A stretch of DNA of 8,485 nt from Treponema sp. (GCA_031273405.1 JAISRW010000069.1:1-8485), one strand, 5' to 3'; positions 1 through 6,540 are shown, counted from the stretch's first letter. Notes: generated by a model not told the origin, from the sequence alone. A program made the numbers and translations.

Positions 1-792
1 ATGACCGCCTCGGGCTACGGGGATCTGTACGCCAAGCTGCCGGCCGGGGTGGATTGGCTTTTGGCTGACAGGCTGGGCATAGAGGCCGTCCATCAAATTT
101 CCTGGGATCTGGTTCAGAAGGATCTGCCTTCCTGGGTTGAGTCTCCGGAGAAGCTCAAGGCCGGCGGCTCTTCGGCGTTTTCGGATCTTTTCAAAGGGCT
201 CACCATGACGGGGATTGCCATGCAGGTCTATCAGGATTCACGGCCCGCTTCCGGGGCGGAACATCTTGTAAGCCACGTATGGGAGATGGAGCACCTTTCC
301 CGGCCCGACGGGGTTCCCTGGTCCCACGGCTTTAAGGTTGCCGTCGGAACCGTTGCCTCGGCCTCGCTGATGGAGGCCTTCTTTGAACAGGGGCCCTCCC
401 TCACGGTGGAAGCCTGCCTTAAACGCCGGGAATCCTGGGAAGAAAGGCTGGCCGCCATAAACCGGTTTTTCCCGGACCCAAAAATCAGGAAGCCCATCGA
501 AGAAGCCTGTAAAACAAAATGGCTCGACGATAAGGCCCTGGCCGCCCGGCTCGAAAGGCTCATCCCCCTCATTCCTGAATTAAAAGCTTTCTTTGCCCAA
601 AGGGTGGGAGGAAAAGATAAAGTCATCGCTGATTTTAAAAAAGCCGGCTGCCCTGTTTCGGCGGCCGACTTCGGTCTTGAAAAGAAGGCCCTTAAAGAGG
701 CGGCCCTTAAAGCCCAGATGATCCGCAAGCGCTATACGATTCTGGACGGTGTATACGAAACCGGCCTGCTTCCGGAACTGCTGGATTCTTAA
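1..792 (+). CDS. egsA: sn-glycerol-1-phosphate dehydrogenase, AraM/EgsA type (5' partial)
   Basis: C-terminal 263 residues of an iron-containing-alcohol-dehydrogenase-fold enzyme of the AraM/EgsA group, which reduces dihydroxyacetone phosphate to sn-glycerol-1-phosphate with NAD(P)H. The visible sequence begins inside the conserved T-A-S-G-Y-G-D-L segment, so the ATG at base 1 is almost certainly internal and about 120-150 N-terminal residues (the nucleotide-binding half) lie left of the window. Putative metal ligands are Asp8 (SGYGDL), His88 (RPASGAEH) and His109 (SHGFK), spaced as in GldA-type enzymes. The C-terminal IRKRYTILD segment is typical of AraM rather than of GldA or dehydroquinate synthase. 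The gene ends with TAA at 790-792 and converges on the dehydrogenase gene ending at 1089. In bacteria this activity feeds archaeal-type glycerol-1-phosphate lipids or related compounds; its role here is not shown. The alternative symbol is araM. Family assignment is confident; cofactor metal is unknown. Confidence 0.88.
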   Translation: MTASGYGDLYAKLPAGVDWLLADRLGIEAVHQISWDLVQKDLPSWVESPEKLKAGGSSAFSDLFKGLTMTGIAMQVYQDSRPASGAEHLVSHVWEMEHLSRPDGVPWSHGFKVAVGTVASASLMEAFFEQGPSLTVEACLKRRESWEERLAAINRFFPDPKIRKPIEEACKTKWLDDKALAARLERLIPLIPELKAFFAQRVGGKDKVIADFKKAGCPVSAADFGLEKKALKEAALKAQMIRKRYTILDGVYETGLLPELLDS

Positions 793-812
793 CTCAAGTT
801 ACGCACGAAGAA

Positions 813-840
813 GAAATTTAACCACTGACCTCACGGACAT
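813..840 (-). repeat. Left inverted copy of 9-bp-periodic CACGGAC motif
   Basis: Short degenerate repeat just after the glycerol-1-phosphate dehydrogenase gene. On the + strand it carries CACTGAC at 823 and CACGGAC at 832, nine bases apart, preceded by GAAATTTAAC. The same motif in reverse complement occurs four times at 1043-1079, so the two blocks form an imperfect inverted repeat around element E1. No protein-coding role is seen. Similar accacrgac-like periodic sequences are familiar in intergenic DNA of many environmental bacteria, but their function is not established. Confidence 0.55.
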
Positions 841-854
841 AAAGAAAAAATTAT

Positions 855-1029
855 CTAGGAGTTTGTGGGGCTTTGCCCCCTTGATTAAAAAAATCGCTTG
901 CAAGAGCGATTGCGAACCTATGGTTCGATTTACCCTGCAAACTCCGTAAGGAGCCCATTTATCGCAGGTTTTTTGCTCGAAACCCACGGGGTGTAGAGCA
1001 AAAAACCTACAAGTCCCACAGGCTCCTAG
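855..1029. repeat. Palindromic multi-hairpin element E1 (CTAG-bounded, 175 bp)
   Basis: Non-coding element in the convergent gap between the glycerol-1-phosphate dehydrogenase and Ldh-family genes. Its ends match as an inverted repeat: 855-869 pairs with 1015-1029 with 13 of 15 positions complementary, and both ends are CTAG. Internal stems on the + strand are 858-865 with 938-945 (GGAGTTTG/CAAACTCC), 867-871 with 875-879 (GGGGC/GCCCC), 892-898 with 905-911 (AATCGCT/AGCGATT), 913-918 with 922-927 (CGAACC/GGTTCG), and a perfect 13-bp stem 966-978 with 996-1008. It is related to E2 at 6590-6773: shared blocks are the TACCCTGCAAACTCC stretch, the lateral hairpin on the right arm, and the right terminus. 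The left arm is shorter than in E2, as if a deletion joined two GGAG sites. No ORF or transposase is inside, so it would be a non-autonomous (MITE- or REP-like) element or a structured RNA. It may also serve as a two-way transcription stop. Confidence 0.75.
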
Positions 1030-1042
1030 AATTCTTCAATTA

Positions 1043-1087
1043 GTCCGTGGATCTGTCTGTGAGGTCTGTGTGGTCCGTGGTTATTTC
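1043..1087 (+). repeat. Right copy of 9-bp-periodic GTCYGTG motif
   Basis: Four copies of GTCYGTG start at 1043, 1055, 1064 and 1073 (spacings 12, 9 and 9). The block is the reverse complement of the left block at 813-840, with one or two additional units. It ends with GGTTATTTC immediately before the stop codon (1089-1091) of the Ldh-family dehydrogenase. E1 lies between the two blocks, suggesting E1 was inserted into, or grew inside, an older inverted repeat. Confidence 0.6.
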
Positions 1088-1088
1088 T

Positions 1089-2207
1089 TTACTTTTCCCA
1101 GGGGAAGGTGTATTTTACGTTCCACTGATCCCGGGCGTCTTCCAGGGATTTACGTACCGCCGGGTTGAGGGGAATCCCGGTTTTGCCGCGTTCCAGGAAA
1201 GCCAAGTATTCCTTCTCGCCGGCGGTATAGATCCGGCTTTGGCCCTCGGCTTTTTTGGAGGCCCTCAGTTCCCGGAGAATATCCCCGGCGGTTTTTTTGA
1301 AGGCCGCCGGATCGGTAAAGGCGTTGATGTCGATGGCGAGAAACCAGTGACCAAGATGATAGGGCCTGTGGCTGCCGTCGGGATTAATGCCGGTGAGGGT
1401 TTTGAGGAAAGAGCCTCCCTGGAGGGCGGCGGACAGTACTTCCACGACCGTGGCCCAGCCGTAGCCCTTATAGCCCGCGAGCTCGTCCCCGATGCCGCCT
1501 ACGGGGGTCAGGGCGCAGGTTCCCGCCACAAGGCCCTTGAGGGCGACGTTGGGGTCCGTAACGGCGCTGCCCTTTCCATCGATGACCCAGCCCGAGGGCA
1601 TGGTCTTGTTGATACGGGCATAGTGCTCGATCTTGCCCCGCTGGGTGATGGAAGTGGCGCAGTCGATGACAAAGGGGAAATCCTCGTCGGTGGGGAAGCC
1701 TATGGTGAGGGGGTTGGTCCCCAGCATGTTCTCCACCCCGAAGGTGGGGGCTATGGAAGGCCGGGCGTTGGTTCCGGTAAAGCAGATCATGTTTTCTTTA
1801 GCCGCCATGAGGGCGTAGTAACCGGCAATGCCGTAGTGGGTGGAATTCCTCACCGCTACCATGCCGAGGCCGCATTTTTTGGCCTTCTCAATCGCCGTCT
1901 TCATGGATCTGACGGCTATAACATGACCCATGCCGTCATGACCGTCCACCACCGCCGTTGACGGGGTTTCCCGGAGAATCTCAAAATTTGTTTTTACAAA
2001 CTGAATCCCCTCTTTGATGCGGTCAAGATAAATGGGTTTTAAGCGGCCCACCCCGTGGGAATCAATACCCCGCTTGTCCGATTCGATAAGCACATCCGCG
2101 CAGATCGCCGCGTCCTCGCCGGGAACCCCGGCGGCGATAAAAGCCAAGCGCATAAATTCCCGCATTTCCTCAAAACCAGCGTAAACGGTTTCGTTACTTT
2201 GGGCCAA
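1089..2207 (-). CDS. Ldh/MDH2-family NAD(P)-dependent oxidoreductase (malate/lactate/ureidoglycolate dehydrogenase-like)
   Basis: A 372-residue soluble dehydrogenase of the Ldh_2 family, which oxidises or reduces 2-hydroxy/2-keto acids using a fold unrelated to classical Rossmann malate dehydrogenases. Visible marks, numbered from the chosen start, are SDKRGIDSHGVGRL near residues 43-56, the catalytic-type NSTHYG with His124, GTNPLTIGFP at 163-172, VIDCATS at about 180-186, and KGYGWATVVEVLSAALQGG at about 247-265. Length agrees with the family norm of about 350-370. I chose the TTG at 2205-2207 because a strong GAGGAGG lies six bases upstream and the homologous N-terminal helix begins soon after. 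A longer frame to 2327 would start upstream of the promoter and overlap the kinase stop, with a tail unlike the family. The gene has its own promoter just after the kinase gene and ends at the 9-bp-periodic repeat. Family members include malate, L-lactate, ureidoglycolate and 2,3-diketo-gulonate enzymes; the substrate cannot be fixed from sequence. Confidence 0.88.
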   Translation of the reverse strand: MAQSNETVYAGFEEMREFMRLAFIAAGVPGEDAAICADVLIESDKRGIDSHGVGRLKPIYLDRIKEGIQFVKTNFEILRETPSTAVVDGHDGMGHVIAVRSMKTAIEKAKKCGLGMVAVRNSTHYGIAGYYALMAAKENMICFTGTNARPSIAPTFGVENMLGTNPLTIGFPTDEDFPFVIDCATSITQRGKIEHYARINKTMPSGWVIDGKGSAVTDPNVALKGLVAGTCALTPVGGIGDELAGYKGYGWATVVEVLSAALQGGSFLKTLTGINPDGSHRPYHLGHWFLAIDINAFTDPAAFKKTAGDILRELRASKKAEGQSRIYTAGEKEYLAFLERGKTGIPLNPAVRKSLEDARDQWNVKYTFPWEK

Positions 2208-2213
2208 GATAGT

Positions 2214-2220
2214 CCTCCTC
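2214..2220 (-). promoter_or_regulatory. Ribosome binding site deciding the TTG start of the Ldh-family gene
   Basis: GAGGAGG on the minus strand, with six bases between it and the TTG at 2205-2207. It is the strongest Shine-Dalgarno match near this N-terminus, and no ATG lies at a suitable distance. This makes a TTG initiation codon the best reading. Confidence 0.75.
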
Positions 2221-2255
2221 GAAAAATTTGCCGGAACACAACAATTCTGTCTTAC

Positions 2256-2284
2256 AGTATATAACAGGCCCCCTTTTTTTTCAA
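2256..2284 (-). promoter_or_regulatory. Sigma70-type promoter of the Ldh-family gene
   Basis: On the minus strand, TTGAAA (2284-2279) is followed after exactly 17 bases by TATACT (2261-2256). The spacer contains an A-tract and a G-tract. Transcription would begin near 2249 and leave about 42 untranslated bases before the TTG start. The box sits in the gap after the kinase stop codon, so the dehydrogenase can be transcribed independently of the kinase. Identification rests on consensus match only. Confidence 0.6.
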
Positions 2285-2310
2285 TCTCCCCCAGGGCCGG
2301 CGCATAACGG

Positions 2311-4887
2311 TTAAATCCGCTTTCCATCCGGGGGATCCGCGGGGAGGAAGCGGCGCAGGCGATCCATCACCTCGTTGATGTCTATGGGTTTGCCTACATG
2401 GCCGTCCATGCCGCAGGCGAGGCATTTTTCAATATCCTCCCGGAAGACATTGGCGGTCATTGCGATTATCGAAATCCCTTTCGGAGGTTCCGATAATCCC
2501 ATTGCTGCGGCTTGCCGCTTTTTTTCAAATTCCCTGATTGTGCGGGTGGCCTCGTAGCCGTCCATCTCCGGCATCTGGACATCCATGAAGATCATATCGT
2601 ATTTTTCCGGGGCCGCGCTGAAACGCTCCACGGCTTCTTTACCGTTATCGGCGCAGTCTATTTCCAGCCCCGTGGGTTCCAGCAGGGCGAGAACAATTTC
2701 CTGGTTTATCTTTACGTCTTCGGCCAGGAGTATGCGGCGGCCCGCGAAACATCCCCCGCTGTCCTCGCCGGCCCTCTCCAGTTGGCGGTAATGGCCGGTT
2801 TCGAGGTGCCGGTTGATATAATCCACGACCGCCGAGGGGAACAGGGGCTTTGCCAGGAACTTATCCACCCCGGCCTCTTTCGCCTCCGCTTCGATCACGC
2901 TCCACTCGGCGGCGGATATCATGATGATGAGGGAATTTGAACCGGCGGCAGACTTTATGCGCCGGGCAAGCTCGATGCCGTCCATCCCCGGCATCCTCCA
3001 GTCGATAAAGCAGAGGGGATAGGGGCCGTTCTTTTCGACCAGGGCGCAGGCTTCCTCCCCCCCGGCGGCGAGATCGCAGGGGAAGCCGTAACGGCCGGCA
3101 ATCTCGGCGAAATATTCCAGCACCTCAGGATCGTCGTCTACCGCCAGAATCCGCAGGGCGCTCCGATCCGGCGCGGATACGCGGAGGGCTTCTTCTCCCC
3201 CGCCGGCCCGTTCAGCCTGGATGGTAAAGGAAAAGGTTGAACCCTTGCCGGCCTCAGACTCCAGCCATATGCGGCCCTTCATCATCTCCACGAGGCGTTT
3301 TGAAATGGCCAGGCCCAGGCCGGTGCCGCCGAACTTTCGGGAGGTGCTACTTTCGGCCTGGGCAAAGGAACTGAAAAGCTTGGCCTGCTGTTCCGCCGTG
3401 ATCCCTATCCCCGTATCGCTTACGGAGATCCTGATGGTACAGACCCCTTGGCGCTCTTCCAGGAGGCGGGTATCCAGGCGGATGGAACCCTCTTCGGGGG
3501 TAAATTTTACCGCATTGGAAAGGAGGTTGGCGATCACCTGGGCGATGCGCTGATCGTCCCCTGTCAGCATGAGAGGGATATCCTTGTCCAGCCGGACGAT
3601 GAAACGCTGGCGTTTCTGATCGATTTTGAAATTGATGACGTTGACTACTTTTTGCAGCATCTTCTCGAAGTTGAAGGTTTCAGGCGAAAGCTCCAGCTTG
3701 TTGGCTTCGATCTTGGACATATCCAGAATATCGTTGATAACCCCCAAAAGGTGGGCGGAAGCGTCTTCTATCTTGGTCAGGCAGTAATCCTTCCGTTCCA
3801 TGTCCGGGGAGGATCTGGCTATGGAAGTCATGCCGATGATGGCGTTCAGGGGGGTCCGCATCTCGTGGCTCATGTTGGAGAGGAAGTCGCTCTTTGCCCG
3901 GCTGGCGTTTTCCGCGGTCACCCTGAGTTCCGCCAGGTGCGCGTTCTGTTCCTGGATCCGGGCAAAGGGATAGGCAATCACCCTGCCGGCTATGGAGGCC
4001 GCCAGGATTCCCAGGCCCATGAATACCGCCGCGGAAACGAGGAGGCTCAGGGAAGTCCGGTTTCCCGGGCTCTCTTCGATAGGGGCGGCCACTATCAGCA
4101 TCCAGTCGTCGGAACCGCTTACCGGGGTATAGGCGCCGACCCGGGGAACCCCTCCGAAGCTGTAGATTCCCGTGCCGGTTTTTCCCGGGCCGTAGGCCGC
4201 AAAGAAGGGGCCGAGGCCGCCGGTTTTCGGATCCCGGTCTACCACATCCGTCAGGACGCGCCGTTCATTGACCAGGGCGGGGCGGATATTGGCGATAATG
4301 ATTCCTTCTCCGTCCAGCAGCAGGATATTGCCGGTGTTCCATATCCTGAATTCGGAGATAATATCAGAAAGGATCATCCCCGGCAGGGTAGCGACCAGGA
4401 TACGGGACCCCATGGGTACGCAGATTCTGATAAGCAGACGGCCGTCGGGGGCCAGAGTGGTAGTGGTGATGACCCGTTCCCCGATAAAGGCCCGCCGGGC
4501 GTAGGGACTCCCGATAAAATCCCTCCCCGGCGCGTATTCTCCCCAAGAGGCGATTACCTCCCGGCTGCCCAGAACCGTAAGGGCAAGGAAGTTATGGAGC
4601 CGGGCCTGTTCTGCCAGTACCGCCGGCAGCGCCTGCTCCCTCCTGGACACGGCGTCGTCCACCGCGGCGGCCAGCGCAGCTTCCGCGGCCACATCGGTCT
4701 CGGTCTTGAGCAGTCTCAGGTTGGTGGAAATCAGTTTGACCGCTATCCGGCTTACCACGGCCATATCACCTTCTATGGTCTCTACAAGATGCCGGCTGCT
4801 GAAGTACATGCTTATGACCATGCTGGAAGCGGTAATCAGCGCCACAATGGAGACGATAATCAGGACGGCCTTAATACGGATCGACAT
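2311..4887 (-). CDS. Membrane hybrid sensor histidine kinase, dCache-HisKA-HATPase-REC-REC
   Basis: An 858-residue two-component hybrid kinase. A transmembrane helix at about residues 6-28 is followed by an extracytoplasmic region of about 250 residues with a dCache/PAS-like fold (ILLLDGEGIIIAN near 188-200 and DDWMLIVAAP near 260-269). A second membrane helix lies at about 278-302. The HisKA domain carries SHEMRTPLN with phospho-acceptor His341. The ATPase domain has the N box (NLLSNAVKF, Asn458), G1 (DTGIGI, 491-496) and G2 (GGTGLGLAIS, 520-529). Two receiver domains follow. REC1 has the acidic VDDD start, phospho-acceptor Asp629 (FIDWRMPGMDG) and Lys680. REC2 has AED, Asp769 (FMDVQMPEMDG), Thr811 and Lys833. 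No HPt or DNA-binding domain is present, so phosphate must pass to a partner encoded elsewhere. I chose the ATG at 4887 because AGGAGT precedes it by six bases; the longer TTG frame to 4959 begins in the promoter's own -35 box. The ligand is unknown. Confidence 0.92.
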   Translation of the reverse strand: MSIRIKAVLIIVSIVALITASSMVISMYFSSRHLVETIEGDMAVVSRIAVKLISTNLRLLKTETDVAAEAALAAAVDDAVSRREQALPAVLAEQARLHNFLALTVLGSREVIASWGEYAPGRDFIGSPYARRAFIGERVITTTTLAPDGRLLIRICVPMGSRILVATLPGMILSDIISEFRIWNTGNILLLDGEGIIIANIRPALVNERRVLTDVVDRDPKTGGLGPFFAAYGPGKTGTGIYSFGGVPRVGAYTPVSGSDDWMLIVAAPIEESPGNRTSLSLLVSAAVFMGLGILAASIAGRVIAYPFARIQEQNAHLAELRVTAENASRAKSDFLSNMSHEMRTPLNAIIGMTSIARSSPDMERKDYCLTKIEDASAHLLGVINDILDMSKIEANKLELSPETFNFEKMLQKVVNVINFKIDQKRQRFIVRLDKDIPLMLTGDDQRIAQVIANLLSNAVKFTPEEGSIRLDTRLLEERQGVCTIRISVSDTGIGITAEQQAKLFSSFAQAESSTSRKFGGTGLGLAISKRLVEMMKGRIWLESEAGKGSTFSFTIQAERAGGGEEALRVSAPDRSALRILAVDDDPEVLEYFAEIAGRYGFPCDLAAGGEEACALVEKNGPYPLCFIDWRMPGMDGIELARRIKSAAGSNSLIIMISAAEWSVIEAEAKEAGVDKFLAKPLFPSAVVDYINRHLETGHYRQLERAGEDSGGCFAGRRILLAEDVKINQEIVLALLEPTGLEIDCADNGKEAVERFSAAPEKYDMIFMDVQMPEMDGYEATRTIREFEKKRQAAAMGLSEPPKGISIIAMTANVFREDIEKCLACGMDGHVGKPIDINEVMDRLRRFLPADPPDGKRI

Positions 4888-4893
4888 CGCGTC

Positions 4894-4899
4894 ACTCCT
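4894..4899 (-). promoter_or_regulatory. Ribosome binding site of the hybrid kinase
   Basis: AGGAGT on the minus strand, six bases before the ATG at 4885-4887. It supports the 858-residue start over the 24-residue longer alternative. The identical AGGAGT hexamer precedes glycyl-tRNA synthetase. Confidence 0.7.
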
Positions 4900-4930
4900 G
4901 CCAATAATGTGTCCGCAGCACAGACAGGCA

Positions 4931-4959
4931 ATTATACTGGAGATTCCGGGCCGGTACAA
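4931..4959 (-). promoter_or_regulatory. Sigma70-type promoter of the hybrid kinase
   Basis: On the minus strand, TTGTAC (4959-4954) and a perfect TATAAT (4936-4931) are separated by 17 bases. Transcription would begin near 4924, giving a leader of about 37 bases before the ATG at 4887. This is the best consensus match in the window. It shows that the kinase need not be co-transcribed with the upstream glycyl-tRNA synthetase. Confidence 0.7.
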
Positions 4960-4983
4960 GAAGAAGGATCTCTTCCCAAAACT

Positions 4984-5034
4984 CGGTTAGCGCGAACCGC
5001 GAACTTTCGGTTCGATGGTTCGACGAAACCGCGT
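4984..5034 (-). other. GGTTCG/CGAACC hairpin cluster after glycyl-tRNA synthetase
   Basis: Non-coding stretch between the synthetase stop (5063) and the kinase promoter. CGAACCG (4993-4999) pairs with CGGTTCG (5008-5014) as a 7-bp stem with an 8-base loop. An overlapping alternative pairs 4984-4988 with 4995-4999 (CGGTT/AACCG) and, read on the minus strand, is followed by AGTTTT, which could weakly terminate the synthetase transcript. GGTTCG recurs at 5009 and 5018 and AACCGCG at 4996 and 5028. The CGAACC/GGTTCG unit is also the central hairpin of E1. It may be a weak terminator or a decayed repeat; neither is proved. Confidence 0.35.
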
Positions 5035-5062
5035 TTTTCAAGGATACCGTGAGCTTCCGCCC

Positions 5063-6433
5063 CTATTTCGTCCGTTTATACGATTTTATCTCCTGGCGCA
5101 ATCGCGTGGTTAGTTCGTTTTTGTGCACCCGAACCTGCTCCATGGAATCCCGGAAGCGGAGGGTAACCGTGCCGTTGTCTTTGGTCTCGTAGTCGACGGT
5201 GACGCAGAAGGGGGTGCCTGCCTCGTCCTGACGCCGGTAGCGGCGGCCTATGGCTCCGGCCTGATCGTAGTCGACGGCGAAATCTTCTTTGAGCTCCGCC
5301 CGTATGTCCTTGGCAGCCTCGGCAAGGCCGTCTTTCTTCATCAGCGGGAGGACGGCTGCGGTGACGGGCGCCACCGCGGGGTGGAAGCGCAGCACCGTGC
5401 GCCAATCATCCTCATTGCCTTTATCGGCCACCTTCTCCTCGTCATAGGCGTCGCAAAGGATCATCAGGAGGGTCCGGGTAAGGCCGGCGGAAGTTTCGAT
5501 GATGAAAGGAATGTACCGCTCGTTGGTTTCCTGTTCGATATACTGGAGATCCTTCCCCGAAAACCGGGTATGCCGGGAAAGATCATAATTGGAACGATTG
5601 TGGATGCCCTCGAGTTCCCTCCAACCCATGGGGAAAAGGTATTCGATGTCATAAGCGTCCTTGGCGTAGTGGGCGAGTTCGCCGGGGCCGTGCTGGTGCC
5701 AGCGAAGGCTGTCCATCCTGACGCCCAATTTTTCGTAGTAGGCCCAGCGGCGCTTCTTCCATTGGTTGAACCATTCTTCGTCGGTTCCCGGCTTTACAAA
5801 AAACTGCATTTCCATCTGTTCGAATTCGCAGGTCCTGAAGATGAAGTTCTTGGTGACGATTTCGTTTCTAAAGGCTTTGCCGATCTGGGCAATGCCGAAG
5901 GGGATTTTCATTCTGTTGGATTGGATAATGTTCTTGTAGTTGACATAAATCCCCTGGGCCGTTTCGGGGCGCAGATAGATGATGCTGGAGCTGTCTTCCG
6001 CGGGGCCGATGTGGGTTTTGAACATGAGGTTGAATTTCCGGGTGTCCGTGAGCTCCCCGCCGCATTCGGGGCATTTTTTTTGGGCCAAGTTCTCCGGAGG
6101 TATCTGATCCGCCCGGAACCGGGCCTTGCACTTCTTGCAGTCCGCCAGGGGGTCGGTGAAATTCTCCACATGCCCCGAGGCCTCCCAGGTCCGGGGGTGC
6201 ATGAGGATCGCCGCGTCGAGGCCCACGATATCATCATGGAGCTGGGTCATTTCTTTCCACCAGTTCCGGGCGATACGGTTCTTAAGCTCCACCCCCAGGG
6301 GGCCGTAATCCCAGGCGCCGTTCTGGCCGCCGTAGATTTCGGAGGATTGAAACACGAACCCCCGCCGTTTCGCCAGGGAGGTGATTTTTTCCATGGTTGC
6401 TTTACCCTGATATTCCTTCGATACATCGGACAT
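5063..6433 (-). CDS. glyS: Glycyl-tRNA synthetase, single-chain alpha2 type
   Basis: A 456-residue class II aminoacyl-tRNA synthetase that charges tRNA-Gly with glycine in the cytoplasm. It is the dimeric form shared with archaea, eukaryotes and several bacterial groups, not the two-subunit GlyQ/GlyS of Escherichia coli. The N-terminal part has MEKITSLAKRRGFVFQSSEIYGG at 14-36, followed by WDYGPLG at 41-47. A zinc-ribbon-like insert has Cys99, Cys102, Cys121 and Cys124. The substrate pocket shows RPETAQG (155-161). Motif 2 is FRNE (188-191) with FRTCEFEQMEMQFF (199-212), and motif 3 is ETSAGLTRTLLMIL (313-326). The anticodon-binding domain occupies about 348-456 and includes the family's RDSMEQVRV near 428-436. 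Length matches bacterial relatives. The ATG at 6433 has AGGAGT seven bases upstream; Met14 is a possible internal alternative. It is expressed from its own leader (6434-6540). Confidence 0.97.
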   Translation of the reverse strand: MSDVSKEYQGKATMEKITSLAKRRGFVFQSSEIYGGQNGAWDYGPLGVELKNRIARNWWKEMTQLHDDIVGLDAAILMHPRTWEASGHVENFTDPLADCKKCKARFRADQIPPENLAQKKCPECGGELTDTRKFNLMFKTHIGPAEDSSSIIYLRPETAQGIYVNYKNIIQSNRMKIPFGIAQIGKAFRNEIVTKNFIFRTCEFEQMEMQFFVKPGTDEEWFNQWKKRRWAYYEKLGVRMDSLRWHQHGPGELAHYAKDAYDIEYLFPMGWRELEGIHNRSNYDLSRHTRFSGKDLQYIEQETNERYIPFIIETSAGLTRTLLMILCDAYDEEKVADKGNEDDWRTVLRFHPAVAPVTAAVLPLMKKDGLAEAAKDIRAELKEDFAVDYDQAGAIGRRYRRQDEAGTPFCVTVDYETKDNGTVTLRFRDSMEQVRVHKNELTTRLRQEIKSYKRTK

Positions 6434-6460
6434 AAATTGTACTCCTGTTTTGGTGACATT

Positions 6461-6494
6461 GGGGCTTAATGCCCCGCCGAGCCGAAGGTTCGGC
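6461..6494 (-). promoter_or_regulatory. Two adjacent hairpins in the glycyl-tRNA synthetase leader
   Basis: Read in the transcript direction, a 5-bp stem with a four-base loop (GCCGA at 6494-6490, TCGGC at 6485-6481) is followed by a second 5-bp stem with a five-base loop (GGGGC at 6475-6471, GCCCC at 6465-6461). They lie between the predicted promoter and the ribosome binding site at 6441-6446. No T-box consensus, specifier loop or terminator U-tract is visible, so this is not a recognised riboswitch. They may affect messenger stability or translation, or be a small repeat remnant. Confidence 0.4.
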
Positions 6495-6504
6495 CCCTTG
6501 GATA

Positions 6505-6540
6505 TATGTAATCATACCTTAAATCGAGGGTCAAGTTTAA
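6505..6540 (-). promoter_or_regulatory. Probable promoter of glycyl-tRNA synthetase
   Basis: Two overlapping readings exist on the minus strand. TTAAAC (6540-6535) lies 18 bases before TATGAT (6516-6511). TTGACC (6534-6529), a near-perfect -35, lies 17-18 bases before the poorer TTACAT/TACATA (6511-6505). Either would start transcription around 6499-6504, just before the first leader hairpin. The region lies between E2 and the leader and contains no ORF. Which pair is used cannot be decided by eye. Confidence 0.45.

Noticed and set aside
855..1029. tRNA gene suggested by GGTTCGATTTACC in E1
   Set aside because: The T-loop-like GGTTCGA lacks a matching acceptor stem, anticodon arm and D arm at tRNA spacing. 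The bases belong to the CGAACC/GGTTCG hairpin.
813..1087. CRISPR array
   Set aside because: The units are only 7-9 bp with no spacers of uniform length and sit in inverted orientation around a palindrome. No cas gene is present in the window.
1047..1961. + strand open frame of 304 codons opposite the Ldh-family gene
   Set aside because: It begins in the periodic repeat, is antisense to a well-conserved enzyme, and its protein resembles no family I know.
2208..2327. 40-residue N-terminal extension of the Ldh-family dehydrogenase from an upstream ATG
   Set aside because: It would overlap the kinase stop codon, start upstream of the TTGAAA-17-TATACT promoter, and add residues not found in the family. 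The TTG with GAGGAGG fits better.
4888..4959. 24-residue N-terminal extension of the hybrid kinase
   Set aside because: The longer start codon is the TTG of the -35 box itself, so it would not be transcribed from that promoter. The internal ATG has a proper ribosome binding site.
3448..5052. Long + strand open frame of 534 codons opposite the hybrid kinase
   Set aside because: It is antisense to a gene with every kinase motif intact, and its translation is low-complexity Gly/Pro/His/Asp text with no recognisable domain. High GC at third codon positions removes stops on the opposite strand.
5123..6469. Long + strand open frame of 448 codons opposite glycyl-tRNA synthetase
   Set aside because: It exactly shadows a certain housekeeping gene and has no motif or ribosome binding site of its own.
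6434..6540. T-box riboswitch for glycyl-tRNA synthetase
   Set aside because: There is no T-box core sequence, no specifier stem-loop of suitable size and no terminator. Only two small hairpins are present.
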